From: an uncultured Dorea sp.
Lineage (GTDB): Bacteria > Bacillota_A > Clostridia > Lachnospirales > Lachnospiraceae
DNA: 64,000 bases
Assembly: GCA_910578865.1 (NCBI GenBank)
Contig: CAJTRM010000002.1
Location: 151,874 to 215,873, forward strand
Reading direction: 5' to 3'
Shown here: piece after piece, positions 34,814 to 42,825 of the stretch
How positions within the stretch are numbered: the stretch's first letter is position 1
Layout of the letters: every line of letters starts with the position of its first letter
The notes under the pieces: model-generated
Told to the model about the DNA's origin: nothing
Databases searched by the model: none
The model's input: the letters and a program-made list of their open reading frames with translations, nothing else
Translations under genes and position numbers: made by a program

Positions 34814-35842
34814 TTACTGGCCATGGCTGAAACGCCTCCGCGGTTTTTCCATAATCTGGTCTGTCTCATCCAAAATCTCTGTGAATCCATACTTCCGATA
34901 CAGACCCTGAGCATCCCCCGTATGCAGCACACCATGCAAATGCCCTACATCCTCCATAATGGCATCCATCAACATCCTGCCCAGTCCAAGCCCGCGGTAT
35001 TTCTCATCGACTACCACATCCATCAAATAGAACATCGTTGACAGATCCGAAAGAATCCTCGCATATCCTACCATATACCCATCCTGCCTATATATCCCAT
35101 AGGGTATGGAATTCTCCATACCCTTCAGGATGACCTGGCTGTCCCTGTCTTTTGCCCAGTAAGTGGAGTGGAGCAGTTCCACTACCCTGGCTCTGTCCAT
35201 GGCTTCCACACCTTTACGCACGGAATACCCGGGTGCTTCTTTTGGAACAGCGTCCTGAATCTGCATATCTAAAGCCCGGTCGGCGGCTTCCTCTATCTTC
35301 TCCACCGAATCCTGCTTTACCACCTTCCGCAGATGCTTCAGGTACGGATGCACGCCTGCCTGTTTCTGTCCATAAGTCATCTGAAGCTCATATTCCAGAG
35401 GAAGCCAGGACTCAATGGGGGCTTCGTTATGCTGGATCAGCGCCTCCATCTTATCCAAGGCATGCACCAGCCCGGCCTCCATCGTCCGGTTCTCCTCAAG
35501 TTCCTCCCAAAGGCCGAGAAGCTCCTCCCGGTGAGGCTTTGGCAGAAGCTCTGCAATCCTTTGAACCGCGCCGCTTTCTGTCTCCTCATCTTCCGTTTTC
35601 TTCTCAAAGCAGGGAATATCCCCTGTATAAGCTTCTCCTATATCATGGAACAGACACATTTTCATCACCCGCCCCATATCACATTCCGGGAAACCCTCCC
35701 TCACAAGCCAGGCAAACACGCACAGCCTGTATGTGTGCTCTGCTACACTTTCCTGCCTCCCGCTGCTTGTCCACGAATGGCGCGTATTGCATTTCAGCTT
35801 CTCGGCAACTTTCATAAAATCAAGTAACGTACGATGATCCAT
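34814..35842 (-). CDS. HD-domain phosphohydrolase fused to a GNAT acetyltransferase
   Basis: A 342-residue two-domain protein. Residues 1-185 are an HD domain like YfbR 5'-deoxynucleotidase: His36 in SVAEHTYRL, the His66-Asp67 pair in CLFHDIGEAYTGDIP, and Asp130 in ALDKMEAL. Residues 205-342 form a GNAT domain with the acetyl-CoA loop EKYRGLGLGRMLM and YRKYGFTEI near the end. The first part is expected to dephosphorylate dNMPs; the second acetylates an unknown amine. The frame is continuous with a linker around 185-205, and no internal ribosome binding site is obvious. It lies between csoR and the patatin gene, 10 nt from the latter, suggesting cotranscription. Confidence 0.9.
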   Translation of the reverse strand: MDHRTLLDFMKVAEKLKCNTRHSWTSSGRQESVAEHTYRLCVFAWLVREGFPECDMGRVMKMCLFHDIGEAYTGDIPCFEKKTEDEETESGAVQRIAELLPKPHREELLGLWEELEENRTMEAGLVHALDKMEALIQHNEAPIESWLPLEYELQMTYGQKQAGVHPYLKHLRKVVKQDSVEKIEEAADRALDMQIQDAVPKEAPGYSVRKGVEAMDRARVVELLHSTYWAKDRDSQVILKGMENSIPYGIYRQDGYMVGYARILSDLSTMFYLMDVVVDEKYRGLGLGRMLMDAIMEDVGHLHGVLHTGDAQGLYRKYGFTEILDETDQIMEKPRRRFSHGQ

Positions 35843-35852
35843 ACCCTTCTCC

Positions 35853-36710
35853 TTATTCCTCCAGATATCTTTGAAGTTCTCCGTACTGCTTCTTCATCAG
35901 CTGATATCCATGGTCATAAAAATTCATCAGTGCATCATAATTCTTCTCAAGCCTTGACACGGTCGGAATCAGCGGGCGCAGGACAAAAATCTTCCCCTCT
36001 GCCTCAAGACGTTCCACCAACTCCATCGTTTTGTTGTATACATAATTTCTGCGGATCGCAGCACGGACAAAATTCGGGTATTTCCGGTACGCACGGTGAT
36101 AAATCTTTGCGGCAGCCCGGGAAACAGGTTTCTTGCGGTAGCCCGGGTTCCTGGTCAATATCAGTACGATCTTTTCATTGCCGATCTCCATTGCCCTGCG
36201 GATCGGTATGGAATCTGCGATCCCTCCGTCCAGGTAAGGGATCCCGTCAATATTTACAATCGGGGACAAAAGCGGCAGACTGCTGGAAGCACGGCAAATC
36301 TTCATCAGACGCTCTTTCTCATGCTTCTCCTTCAAAAACTCTGCCTTCCCCGTTACACAGTTTACTGCCACAATCTCACACTCAATCTCAGATGCAAAAT
36401 AAGTTTCGTAGTCAAATGGAAAAATTTCATTGGGGAATTTATCAAATACCAGATCCATATCTAAAATACTTTTCTTTTTTATAAATTTACGGAATCCGTA
36501 ATAATAGCTGTACTCTTTATCCTTCTGGATCATACAGTCTTTGGTCCTGCCAATCTGCTTTGATACATAATCCACTCCATTGCAGGATCCGGCAGAGACC
36601 CCGATCACATGGGAAAAATACATATCCTGCTCCATAAGATAATCTAATGCCCCTGAAGTGAATACTCCTCTTGTAGCTCCGCCTTCCAGTACAATTGTTC
36701 CAGTCGTCAT
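35853..36710 (-). CDS. Patatin-like phospholipase family protein
   Basis: A 285-residue patatin. The oxyanion motif is LEGGATRGVFTSG, the nucleophile Ser is in GVSAGSCNG, and the dyad Asp is in LDGGIADSIP. Patatins are lipid acyl hydrolases using a Ser-Asp dyad. The protein has no signal peptide, so it probably acts on the inner face of the membrane. The start at 36710 follows GGAGG by 8 nt; a TTG two codons upstream is less likely. The DUF6363-like C terminus (about 200-285) is helical and basic. It is just upstream of the HD-GNAT gene. Confidence 0.92.
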   Translation of the reverse strand: MTTGTIVLEGGATRGVFTSGALDYLMEQDMYFSHVIGVSAGSCNGVDYVSKQIGRTKDCMIQKDKEYSYYYGFRKFIKKKSILDMDLVFDKFPNEIFPFDYETYFASEIECEIVAVNCVTGKAEFLKEKHEKERLMKICRASSSLPLLSPIVNIDGIPYLDGGIADSIPIRRAMEIGNEKIVLILTRNPGYRKKPVSRAAAKIYHRAYRKYPNFVRAAIRRNYVYNKTMELVERLEAEGKIFVLRPLIPTVSRLEKNYDALMNFYDHGYQLMKKQYGELQRYLEE

Positions 36711-36785
36711 ATGCAAAACCTCCCTTTCTTCTCTGCTATTATATACCTTTTTCCTATATTAGGGAACCGGAAACTTCATATACCC

Positions 36786-36814
36786 TTGCTATTTTTGCCT
36801 GTATTTGGTAAGAT
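36786..36814 (+). promoter_or_regulatory. Promoter and leader of the ABC-F gene
   Basis: TTGCTA (36786-36791) and TAAGAT (36809-36814) are 17 nt apart. They would give a leader of about 95 nt before the ABC-F gene, containing a dyad AGAC...GTCT region around 36837-36860. No leader peptide with a good ribosome binding site was seen. Confidence 0.5.
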
Positions 36815-36918
36815 AGGCAGGGTAACTCCGGTAAACAGACGCCTACAATACTGTCTGCCTGCCGGATCTGAAAAATTATGAGAGCAAATGGCAAACAGCT
36901 ATAAGGAGTATACGAACT

Positions 36919-38553
36919 ATGATCAGTACAAGCAACATTACACTTCGCGTCGGAAAAAAAGCATTATTTGAAGACGTAAACATTAAATTCACAGAGGGAA
37001 ACTGCTACGGCCTGATCGGCGCGAACGGCGCCGGCAAATCTACATTTCTTAAAATTCTGTCCGGACAGCTGGAACCTTCCAAGGGAGACGTTATCATAAC
37101 CCCGGGAGAACGTCTGTCTTTCCTGCAGCAGGATCACTTCAAATATGACGAATTCCCGGTACTGGATACCGTAATGATGGGGAATGCCCGATTATATGAG
37201 ATTATGAAAGAAAAAGAAGCTATCTATGCAAAAGAAGATTTCACCGATGAGGACGGGATCAAAGCCAGTGAGCTGGAAGGGGAATTTGCCGCCATGAACG
37301 GCTGGGAGGCAGAATCCGACGCCGCTTCTTTATTAAACGGCCTCGGCATTGACACGGAATTTCACTATGAACTTATGAAAAACTTAAACGGCCCGGAGAA
37401 GGTAAAAGTCCTGCTTGCCCAGGCGCTGTTCGGCAACCCGGATATCCTGCTCCTTGACGAGCCCACCAACCACCTGGACCTGGATGCCATCGCGTGGCTG
37501 GAGGAATTCCTGATCAATTTCAACAATACAGTGATCGTCGTCTCCCATGACCGTTACTTCCTGAACAAAGTATGTACGCAGATTGCCGATATTGACTATG
37601 GCAAGATCAAACTCTATGCCGGAAACTACGACTTCTGGTACGAATCCAGCCAGCTCTTGATCCGTCAGATGAAGGAAGCCAACAAGAAAAAGGAAGAGAA
37701 AATCAAAGAGCTTCAGGAATTTATCTCCCGATTCAGCGCCAACGCCTCCAAATCCAAGCAGGCTACCTCCAGAAAGCGCGCACTGGAAAAGATCCAGCTG
37801 GATGAAATCCAGCCCTCAAGCCGAAAATATCCTTACATTGATTTCCGCCCCAACCGCGAGATCGGAAACGAGGTATTAACGGTAGAAGGACTGAGCAAAA
37901 CCATCGAAGGGGAAAAGGTACTGGACAACATTTCTTTTACATTGAACCACGACGATAAGGTTGCTTTCGTAGGCGGCAATGAACTTGCCAAAACTACATT
38001 GTTTGAGATCCTTTCCGGCAATATGGAACCGGACGAAGGCACCTACAAATGGGGGATAACAACTTCACAGGCATATTTTCCCCAGGATCACGGAAGCGAA
38101 TTTACGAATGACTACACCATCGTAGAATGGCTGACGCAGTACTCTGAGGAAAAGGACGTCACCTATGTCCGCGGATTTTTAGGCCGTATGCTTTTTTCCG
38201 GAGATGACGGAGTCAAAAGAGTCCGCGTACTCTCCGGTGGGGAAAAGGTACGCTGCATGCTGTCAAAAATGATGATCTCGGGAGCTAATGTACTGCTTTT
38301 AGACGAGCCTACCAACCATCTGGATATGGAAGCTATCACGGCTCTGAATAACGGAATGACCAAATTCCCGGGCGTACTGCTTTTCTCCTCCCGTGACCAC
38401 CAGATTGTGCAGACAACTGCAAACCGGATCATGGAAATTGTACCCGGCGGAAAATTGATCGATAAAATCACTACCTATGACGAATATCTGGAAAGTGATG
38501 AAATGGCACGTAAGCGCCAAACCTACAGTGTACAGAAGGAAGAAGAGGATTAA
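36919..38553 (+). CDS. ABC-F family ATPase (YkpA/YbiT-like)
   Basis: A 544-residue soluble protein with two ABC domains joined by a charged linker (about 245-310), as in ribosome-associated ABC-F factors that act at the tRNA exit site. Domain 1 has Walker A GANGAGKST and Walker B LLLDEPTNHLD, but its signature is NGPEKV rather than SGGE. Domain 2 has an altered Walker A, GGNELAKTT, with the canonical signature LSGGEKVR and Walker B LLLDEPTNHLD. The same substitutions occur in YkpA relatives, so they are probably lineage features. A housekeeping translation role is likelier than antibiotic protection. AAGGAG precedes the ATG by 9 nt. Confidence 0.9.
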   Translation: MISTSNITLRVGKKALFEDVNIKFTEGNCYGLIGANGAGKSTFLKILSGQLEPSKGDVIITPGERLSFLQQDHFKYDEFPVLDTVMMGNARLYEIMKEKEAIYAKEDFTDEDGIKASELEGEFAAMNGWEAESDAASLLNGLGIDTEFHYELMKNLNGPEKVKVLLAQALFGNPDILLLDEPTNHLDLDAIAWLEEFLINFNNTVIVVSHDRYFLNKVCTQIADIDYGKIKLYAGNYDFWYESSQLLIRQMKEANKKKEEKIKELQEFISRFSANASKSKQATSRKRALEKIQLDEIQPSSRKYPYIDFRPNREIGNEVLTVEGLSKTIEGEKVLDNISFTLNHDDKVAFVGGNELAKTTLFEILSGNMEPDEGTYKWGITTSQAYFPQDHGSEFTNDYTIVEWLTQYSEEKDVTYVRGFLGRMLFSGDDGVKRVRVLSGGEKVRCMLSKMMISGANVLLLDEPTNHLDMEAITALNNGMTKFPGVLLFSSRDHQIVQTTANRIMEIVPGGKLIDKITTYDEYLESDEMARKRQTYSVQKEEED

Positions 38554-38557
38554 AAAG

Positions 38558-38616
38558 ATCCCCGCAGGAATCTGCCGGATATCATTCCGGCATTCCTGCA
38601 GGGATTTTCTTTTTAT
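38558..38616 (+). terminator. Terminator of the ABC-F gene
   Basis: A long hairpin (GATCCCCGCAGGAAT pairing with the ATTCCTGCAGGGAT arm, with an inner GCCGG/CCGGC stem) ends in TTTTCTTTTTATT. It lies 4 nt after the stop and faces the deoB gene end. Confidence 0.85.
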
Positions 38617-38618
38617 TC

Positions 38619-39812
38619 TTATTTCAACAGACTCAGAATGGAAGTCCCGATGGTTCCTTCCGGCATATCCACGCCAAAATTATCTGCCACGGTTGCCCCG
38701 ACCACTGCGAACTCATCACTGGCCTTCAGCCTTCCGGCATACCTCATTGACGGAGAGTATGCAAGAAACGGCACCTTTTCCCTTGTATGGTCGGTTCCAC
38801 GAAAGGTCGGGTCATTTCCATGATCCGCCGTCAGGATCACCAAATCGTCTTCCCGTATGTTTTCCAGCAATTTCCCCAGATTCACGTCAAATTTTTCCAG
38901 TTCCTGTGCATAGCCTTTCACATCCCGCCTGTGCCCCCAAAGTGCGTCAAAATCCACCAGATTCACAAAGCAAAGACCTGTAAAATCCTTCTGCGCGATC
39001 TCAATGGTCTGCTCCATGCCATGCACCGATGACCGGGATTTGTGTGCTTCCGTTATTCCTTCCCCGTCAAATATGTCCCTGATCTTCCCTACAGAGATCA
39101 CGTCAAATCCTGCCTCCTTCAGTGCGTCAAGGGCAGTCTTGCCATAGGGCTTCAGCGCATAGTCGTGGCGGTTTGCAGTTCTTTTGAATTCCCCCTTCTT
39201 TCTGCCTACATAAGGTCTTGCGATCACACGCCCTACCTTCCACTCATCCTTCATGGTAAGCTCTCTCGCAATCTCACAGCAGCGATAAAGCTCATCCAGG
39301 CCGAACGTTTCTTCATTTCCGCAGATCTGCAACACAGAATCTGCAGAAGTATACACGATCATATGTCCTGTAGCGATCTCCTCCTCACCCAGTTCATCCA
39401 GGACCACTGTTCCGCTGGCGCTCTTATTGCCGATCACCGTTTTTCCGGTCCGTTTTTCCAGCTCACGGATCAGCTCATCCGGGAATCCCGTATCTGTAAA
39501 TGTAAGAAACGGCTTTGTAATATGGAGGCCCATCAATTCCCAGTGCCCTGTCATCGTATCCTTGCCGTTGCTTTTTTCATTCATCTCCATAAAATAAGCC
39601 TCCGGCTGCTCTGCCGGAGAGATCCCTGCGAGCGGACGCAGGTTCGCTAATCCCAGTCTCTGCAGATTCGGAATGGCAAGCTCCTTTGTCTGCTCTGCAA
39701 TATGTCCCATAGTATCTGCCCCTTCATCTCCGAATTCTGCCGCGTCCTCCATGCTTCCGATCCCGAGAGAATCCAGGACGATCACAAATATTCTCTGATA
39801 CTTCTTTGCCAT
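38619..39812 (-). CDS. deoB: Phosphopentomutase
   Basis: Interconverts (deoxy)ribose 1- and 5-phosphate in nucleoside salvage. The 397-residue metalloenzyme belongs to the alkaline-phosphatase superfamily. Metal-binding motifs are FVIVLDSLGIGSMEDA near the start, GHWELMGL, and LTADHGNDPT; the nucleophile Thr lies in GADTMGHIAE or the equivalent early loop. No other deo genes are adjacent. It stands between the ABC-F terminator and trpS. Confidence 0.96.
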   Translation of the reverse strand: MAKKYQRIFVIVLDSLGIGSMEDAAEFGDEGADTMGHIAEQTKELAIPNLQRLGLANLRPLAGISPAEQPEAYFMEMNEKSNGKDTMTGHWELMGLHITKPFLTFTDTGFPDELIRELEKRTGKTVIGNKSASGTVVLDELGEEEIATGHMIVYTSADSVLQICGNEETFGLDELYRCCEIARELTMKDEWKVGRVIARPYVGRKKGEFKRTANRHDYALKPYGKTALDALKEAGFDVISVGKIRDIFDGEGITEAHKSRSSVHGMEQTIEIAQKDFTGLCFVNLVDFDALWGHRRDVKGYAQELEKFDVNLGKLLENIREDDLVILTADHGNDPTFRGTDHTREKVPFLAYSPSMRYAGRLKASDEFAVVGATVADNFGVDMPEGTIGTSILSLLK

Positions 39813-39852
39813 AGCATATGCTCTCCTTCTGCATTTTCCTCCATCGCCGCTG

Positions 39853-40857
39853 CTACCGGATTCTTTCAGGGAACCCCACCTTCTTCTGTACCTTCCTGAG
39901 GGTCTTCATTGCAAAGTAGTTTGCTTTCTCTGCATTATTTTTAATAATGCCGTCAATATACCCTTTATCCTTCTCAAGCCTTGCCACTTCATCCTGGAGA
40001 GGCTTCAATACAGAAACCACCGCCTCTCCGACAGCCGCTTTAAAGTCTCCGTACCCCTTCCCGTCAAACTCCTTTACCACCTGATCCGGAGCATTTCCGG
40101 TACAGGCACTGTAAATGTCGATCAGATTCTTCACTCCCGGCTGTTCCTCCCGATAGCAGATCTGTGCCTCAGAATCTGTGACTGCACGCTTACATTTCCG
40201 CACAATCGTATCCACATCATCCATAAGATAAATGCTGGCATTGGGGTTCTCATCCGACTTGGACATTTTTTTTGACGGATCCTGAAGGCTCATAATCTTG
40301 GCCCCCACCTTTCCGATATATGGTTCCGGCACCGTAAATACATCCCCGTAAATATTGTTAAACCGCTCTGCAATATCCCTGGTAATCTCCAGATGCTGCA
40401 TCTGATCCACTCCCACCGGAACTACATCTGCCTGAAACAGCAGGATATCGGCCGCCATCAATACCGGATACGTGAAGAGCCCCGCATTGATATTGTCTGC
40501 ATGTTTTGCAGATTTGTCCTTAAACTGCGTCATGCGGTTGAGTTCACCCATATAAGTAAAACAATTCAAAATCCAGGATAACTCTGCATGCCCGGACACA
40601 TGGGACTGATAATAAATACAGTTCTTCTCCGGATCAAGACCTGCCGCAATATAAAGGGTCAGAAGTGCCCTTGCCCTTTTCCTGAGTGTGGCCGGATCCT
40701 GCCGTACAGTAATCGAATGCAAATCCACCACGCTGTAGAAACACTCATACTCATCACTTAACGTCACCCAGTTTTTCAGTGCCCCCAGATAATTTCCAAG
40801 CGTAAGACTGCCTGTCGCCTGCATCCCACTGAATAATACTTTTTTGTCACCTATCAT
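39853..40857 (-). CDS. trpS: Tryptophanyl-tRNA synthetase
   Basis: A 334-residue class I synthetase. The HIGH-like motif is TGSLTLGNYLG and the KMSKS motif is present as SKKMSKSDENP. The nucleotide-binding FSGMQATG follows the start. I placed the start at 40857, with GGGAGG 10 nt upstream; a TTG six codons earlier overlaps that site. No T-box was seen upstream, in contrast to the tryptophan transporter at 56913-59597. Confidence 0.97.
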   Translation of the reverse strand: MIGDKKVLFSGMQATGSLTLGNYLGALKNWVTLSDEYECFYSVVDLHSITVRQDPATLRKRARALLTLYIAAGLDPEKNCIYYQSHVSGHAELSWILNCFTYMGELNRMTQFKDKSAKHADNINAGLFTYPVLMAADILLFQADVVPVGVDQMQHLEITRDIAERFNNIYGDVFTVPEPYIGKVGAKIMSLQDPSKKMSKSDENPNASIYLMDDVDTIVRKCKRAVTDSEAQICYREEQPGVKNLIDIYSACTGNAPDQVVKEFDGKGYGDFKAAVGEAVVSVLKPLQDEVARLEKDKGYIDGIIKNNAEKANYFAMKTLRKVQKKVGFPERIR

Positions 40858-40930
40858 CTTCTCTGTTCCTCCCAAATACTATATTATAATGTTCTCCGTC
40901 AGCCCCTGAAAACACCCCGGCCTAAACGGA

Positions 40931-41560
40931 CTACCAATCCTTTACCTGATCCTTGTAATATACCCTGTTCTCCGACAGGATACGGGGAATCCCGTCTGTT
41001 ACCTCGACCTCCGTCACTCCACAGTTCTTGTGCACACCTATCCCCCAGTACTGCTGCAGCGGTTCCCCCTTGATGTTATTCAAAAGTCCCGCCAACGCTG
41101 CACCGTGGGTCGTCACCAGTATATGACTGTCCTCATACTGCTTCTGGGCAAAAAGCCAGGAAAGAAATTCGCCTGTCCGTTCCTTCATATCTGCAAAATC
41201 CTCTCCGCCCACTGCCGGCACAAAACGTTCCGGGTGCTCAAAGAAATCTCGGAAGGAATCCGGCACATCCCAGTTCTGCGGCGAACAGCAGCGCCCTTCA
41301 TATTGTGCAAACCCCATCTCCTGAATCCTCAGATCCTCCACGATCGGCACATCTCTTCCGTCTAAAATAATGCGGGCCGTATCTTTAGCCCTCCCGAGTG
41401 GGCTGCTGAAACAGATATCAAAAGGAATATCCCGAAGCCCTTTCGCCGTCTCTTCTGCCAGATGTATCCCGAATGCATTCAGCGGGATATCCACCTGTCC
41501 CTGAATCTTCCTCTCTTTATTCCAGTCTGTCTCTCCGTGCCGCACTAAATAGATCTTCAT
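40931..41560 (-). CDS. Histidine phosphatase family protein (phosphoglycerate mutase-like)
   Basis: A 209-residue branch of the histidine phosphatase superfamily. The phosphohistidine motif is YLVRHGETDWN at the N terminus, followed by SSPLGRAKDTA, and the second catalytic His is in VTTHGAALAG. Family members dephosphorylate diverse sugars, nucleotides or cobalamin precursors; they are often misannotated as mutases. The substrate is unknown. It is divergent from luxS, with about 115 nt between starts. Confidence 0.92.
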   Translation of the reverse strand: MKIYLVRHGETDWNKERKIQGQVDIPLNAFGIHLAEETAKGLRDIPFDICFSSPLGRAKDTARIILDGRDVPIVEDLRIQEMGFAQYEGRCCSPQNWDVPDSFRDFFEHPERFVPAVGGEDFADMKERTGEFLSWLFAQKQYEDSHILVTTHGAALAGLLNNIKGEPLQQYWGIGVHKNCGVTEVEVTDGIPRILSENRVYYKDQVKDW

Positions 41561-41676
41561 GCCGTGTCTCCCTTCATAAAACTGTTACCAGTATAACACA
41601 TCCGTCTGCATTTTTCATAGAAAATCACACAAAAAAATGCTATACTATAAGGAAAACAGGAAAAGGAGCAGAGAAC

Positions 41677-42159
41677 ATGGAAAAAATAACAAGTTTCACC
41701 ATAGACCACCTGAAATTAGTGCCCGGTGTGTATGTGTCACGCATTGACTACGTAGAAGGACATCCGGTCACCACATTCGACCTTCGGCTCACAAGCCCCA
41801 ACGACGAACCCGTAATGAATACAGCGGAGATGCACACCATCGAGCATCTCGCTGCTACCTTCCTCCGCAACCATGCAGAGTATGGAAGCAAGACCATTTA
41901 TTTCGGCCCCATGGGGTGCCGTACCGGCTTTTATCTTTTGCTTGCCGGAGAATATACCTCCGGGGACATCGTTCCGCTGATGAAGGAAATGTTCACATTT
42001 ATAGCCGAATTCAAAGGGGATGTTCCGGGCGCGTCCGCAAAAGACTGCGGAAACTACCTGGATATGAACCTTCCGATGGCAAATTATCTTGCCCGGAAAT
42101 ATCTCAGAGAGGTACTGAATGACATCTCCGAAAAACAGTTGATCTATCCGGACAACTAA
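41677..42159 (+). CDS. luxS: S-ribosylhomocysteine lyase
   Basis: Converts S-ribosylhomocysteine to homocysteine and DPD, the precursor of autoinducer 2. The 160-residue protein starts MEKITSFTIDHLKLVPG; the metal motif HTIEH (His54-x-x-Glu-His58) and the catalytic Cys in GCRTGFYLL are visible, and the third metal ligand is in AKDCGNY. AAAAGGAG lies 8 nt before the ATG. The frame is open farther upstream but overlaps the neighbouring gene and has no homology. No pfs or met genes are adjacent. Confidence 0.98.
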   Translation: MEKITSFTIDHLKLVPGVYVSRIDYVEGHPVTTFDLRLTSPNDEPVMNTAEMHTIEHLAATFLRNHAEYGSKTIYFGPMGCRTGFYLLLAGEYTSGDIVPLMKEMFTFIAEFKGDVPGASAKDCGNYLDMNLPMANYLARKYLREVLNDISEKQLIYPDN

Positions 42160-42214
42160 TCCACCCGTAAGGTACACAAAAATATCGCCCCGCACTGGTC
42201 ATATGAGCAGTATA

Positions 42215-42267
42215 ATAAGATCGGCGGAGGACAGGTTCAATTCCTATCCGTCCGCCGATCTTATTTT
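42215..42267 (+). terminator. Terminator of luxS
   Basis: A 14-bp stem (42215-42228 with 42250-42263) is followed by TTATTTTA. It overlaps the last codon of the converging hydrolase gene and probably terminates both. Confidence 0.75.
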
Positions 42268-42796
42268 AACAATGAATCTGACACATCCGCATGGCGGCAA
42301 GCGCCGTCTCGTGGCTTTCCGGCGTAACACCTGCACAGCAGCTCCCGTCTACAGATACCGGAACTTCCGGCAGGTATGCCTTAACAAGCAACGCATTGGA
42401 AATCACACAGATATCTGTGCAGAGCCCTACAAGGGTCACTGACTCAATGCCCGGCTTTCCTTCCGCCTTCAGCTTCTCATCCCGGGATTTTAACAGTTCT
42501 CCCAGTTCTACACTTCCAAAGGCAGGCTTATCTAAGGGAAGTTCTTTTCTGAGCATCTCAATCAGAGGATGAAGTTCCCATCCATTTGTACCCCGGATGC
42601 AATGGGCAACCGGAAGCTTTCTGCCCTCCTGAGTCTCCAGATAATTCTTTTCGTGAGTATCTCTTGTATATAAGATCCATCCGTCAAACGCTTTTATCTT
42701 TTCTGCGACCCTGGGCACAATCTCAACCGCTTCTTTCGTCCCCAGCGCCCCGTCAATAAAATCATTCTGCATATCTACTACCACTAATACATTCAT
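42266..42796 (-). CDS. Isochorismatase-fold cysteine hydrolase (nicotinamidase-like)
   Basis: A 176-residue cysteine hydrolase. The Asp of the triad is in VVVDMQNDFIDGAL and the nucleophile Cys is in GLCTDICVIS; the Lys is probably in DKPAFGS. This pattern and the metal-site region HEKNYL fit nicotinamidase, which salvages NAD, but other amidases share the fold. AAGGAG precedes the start. It stands alone and converges with luxS. Confidence 0.85.
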   Translation of the reverse strand: MNVLVVVDMQNDFIDGALGTKEAVEIVPRVAEKIKAFDGWILYTRDTHEKNYLETQEGRKLPVAHCIRGTNGWELHPLIEMLRKELPLDKPAFGSVELGELLKSRDEKLKAEGKPGIESVTLVGLCTDICVISNALLVKAYLPEVPVSVDGSCCAGVTPESHETALAAMRMCQIHC

Positions 42797-42825
42797 ACTT
42801 GTTCTCCTTTTTCATCTGTGCCGTT

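Noticed and set aside
36919..38553. Antibiotic-resistance ABC-F gene
   Set aside because: The motif pattern and linker fit housekeeping YkpA-like factors; there is no drug-specific extended linker or clear attenuator peptide.
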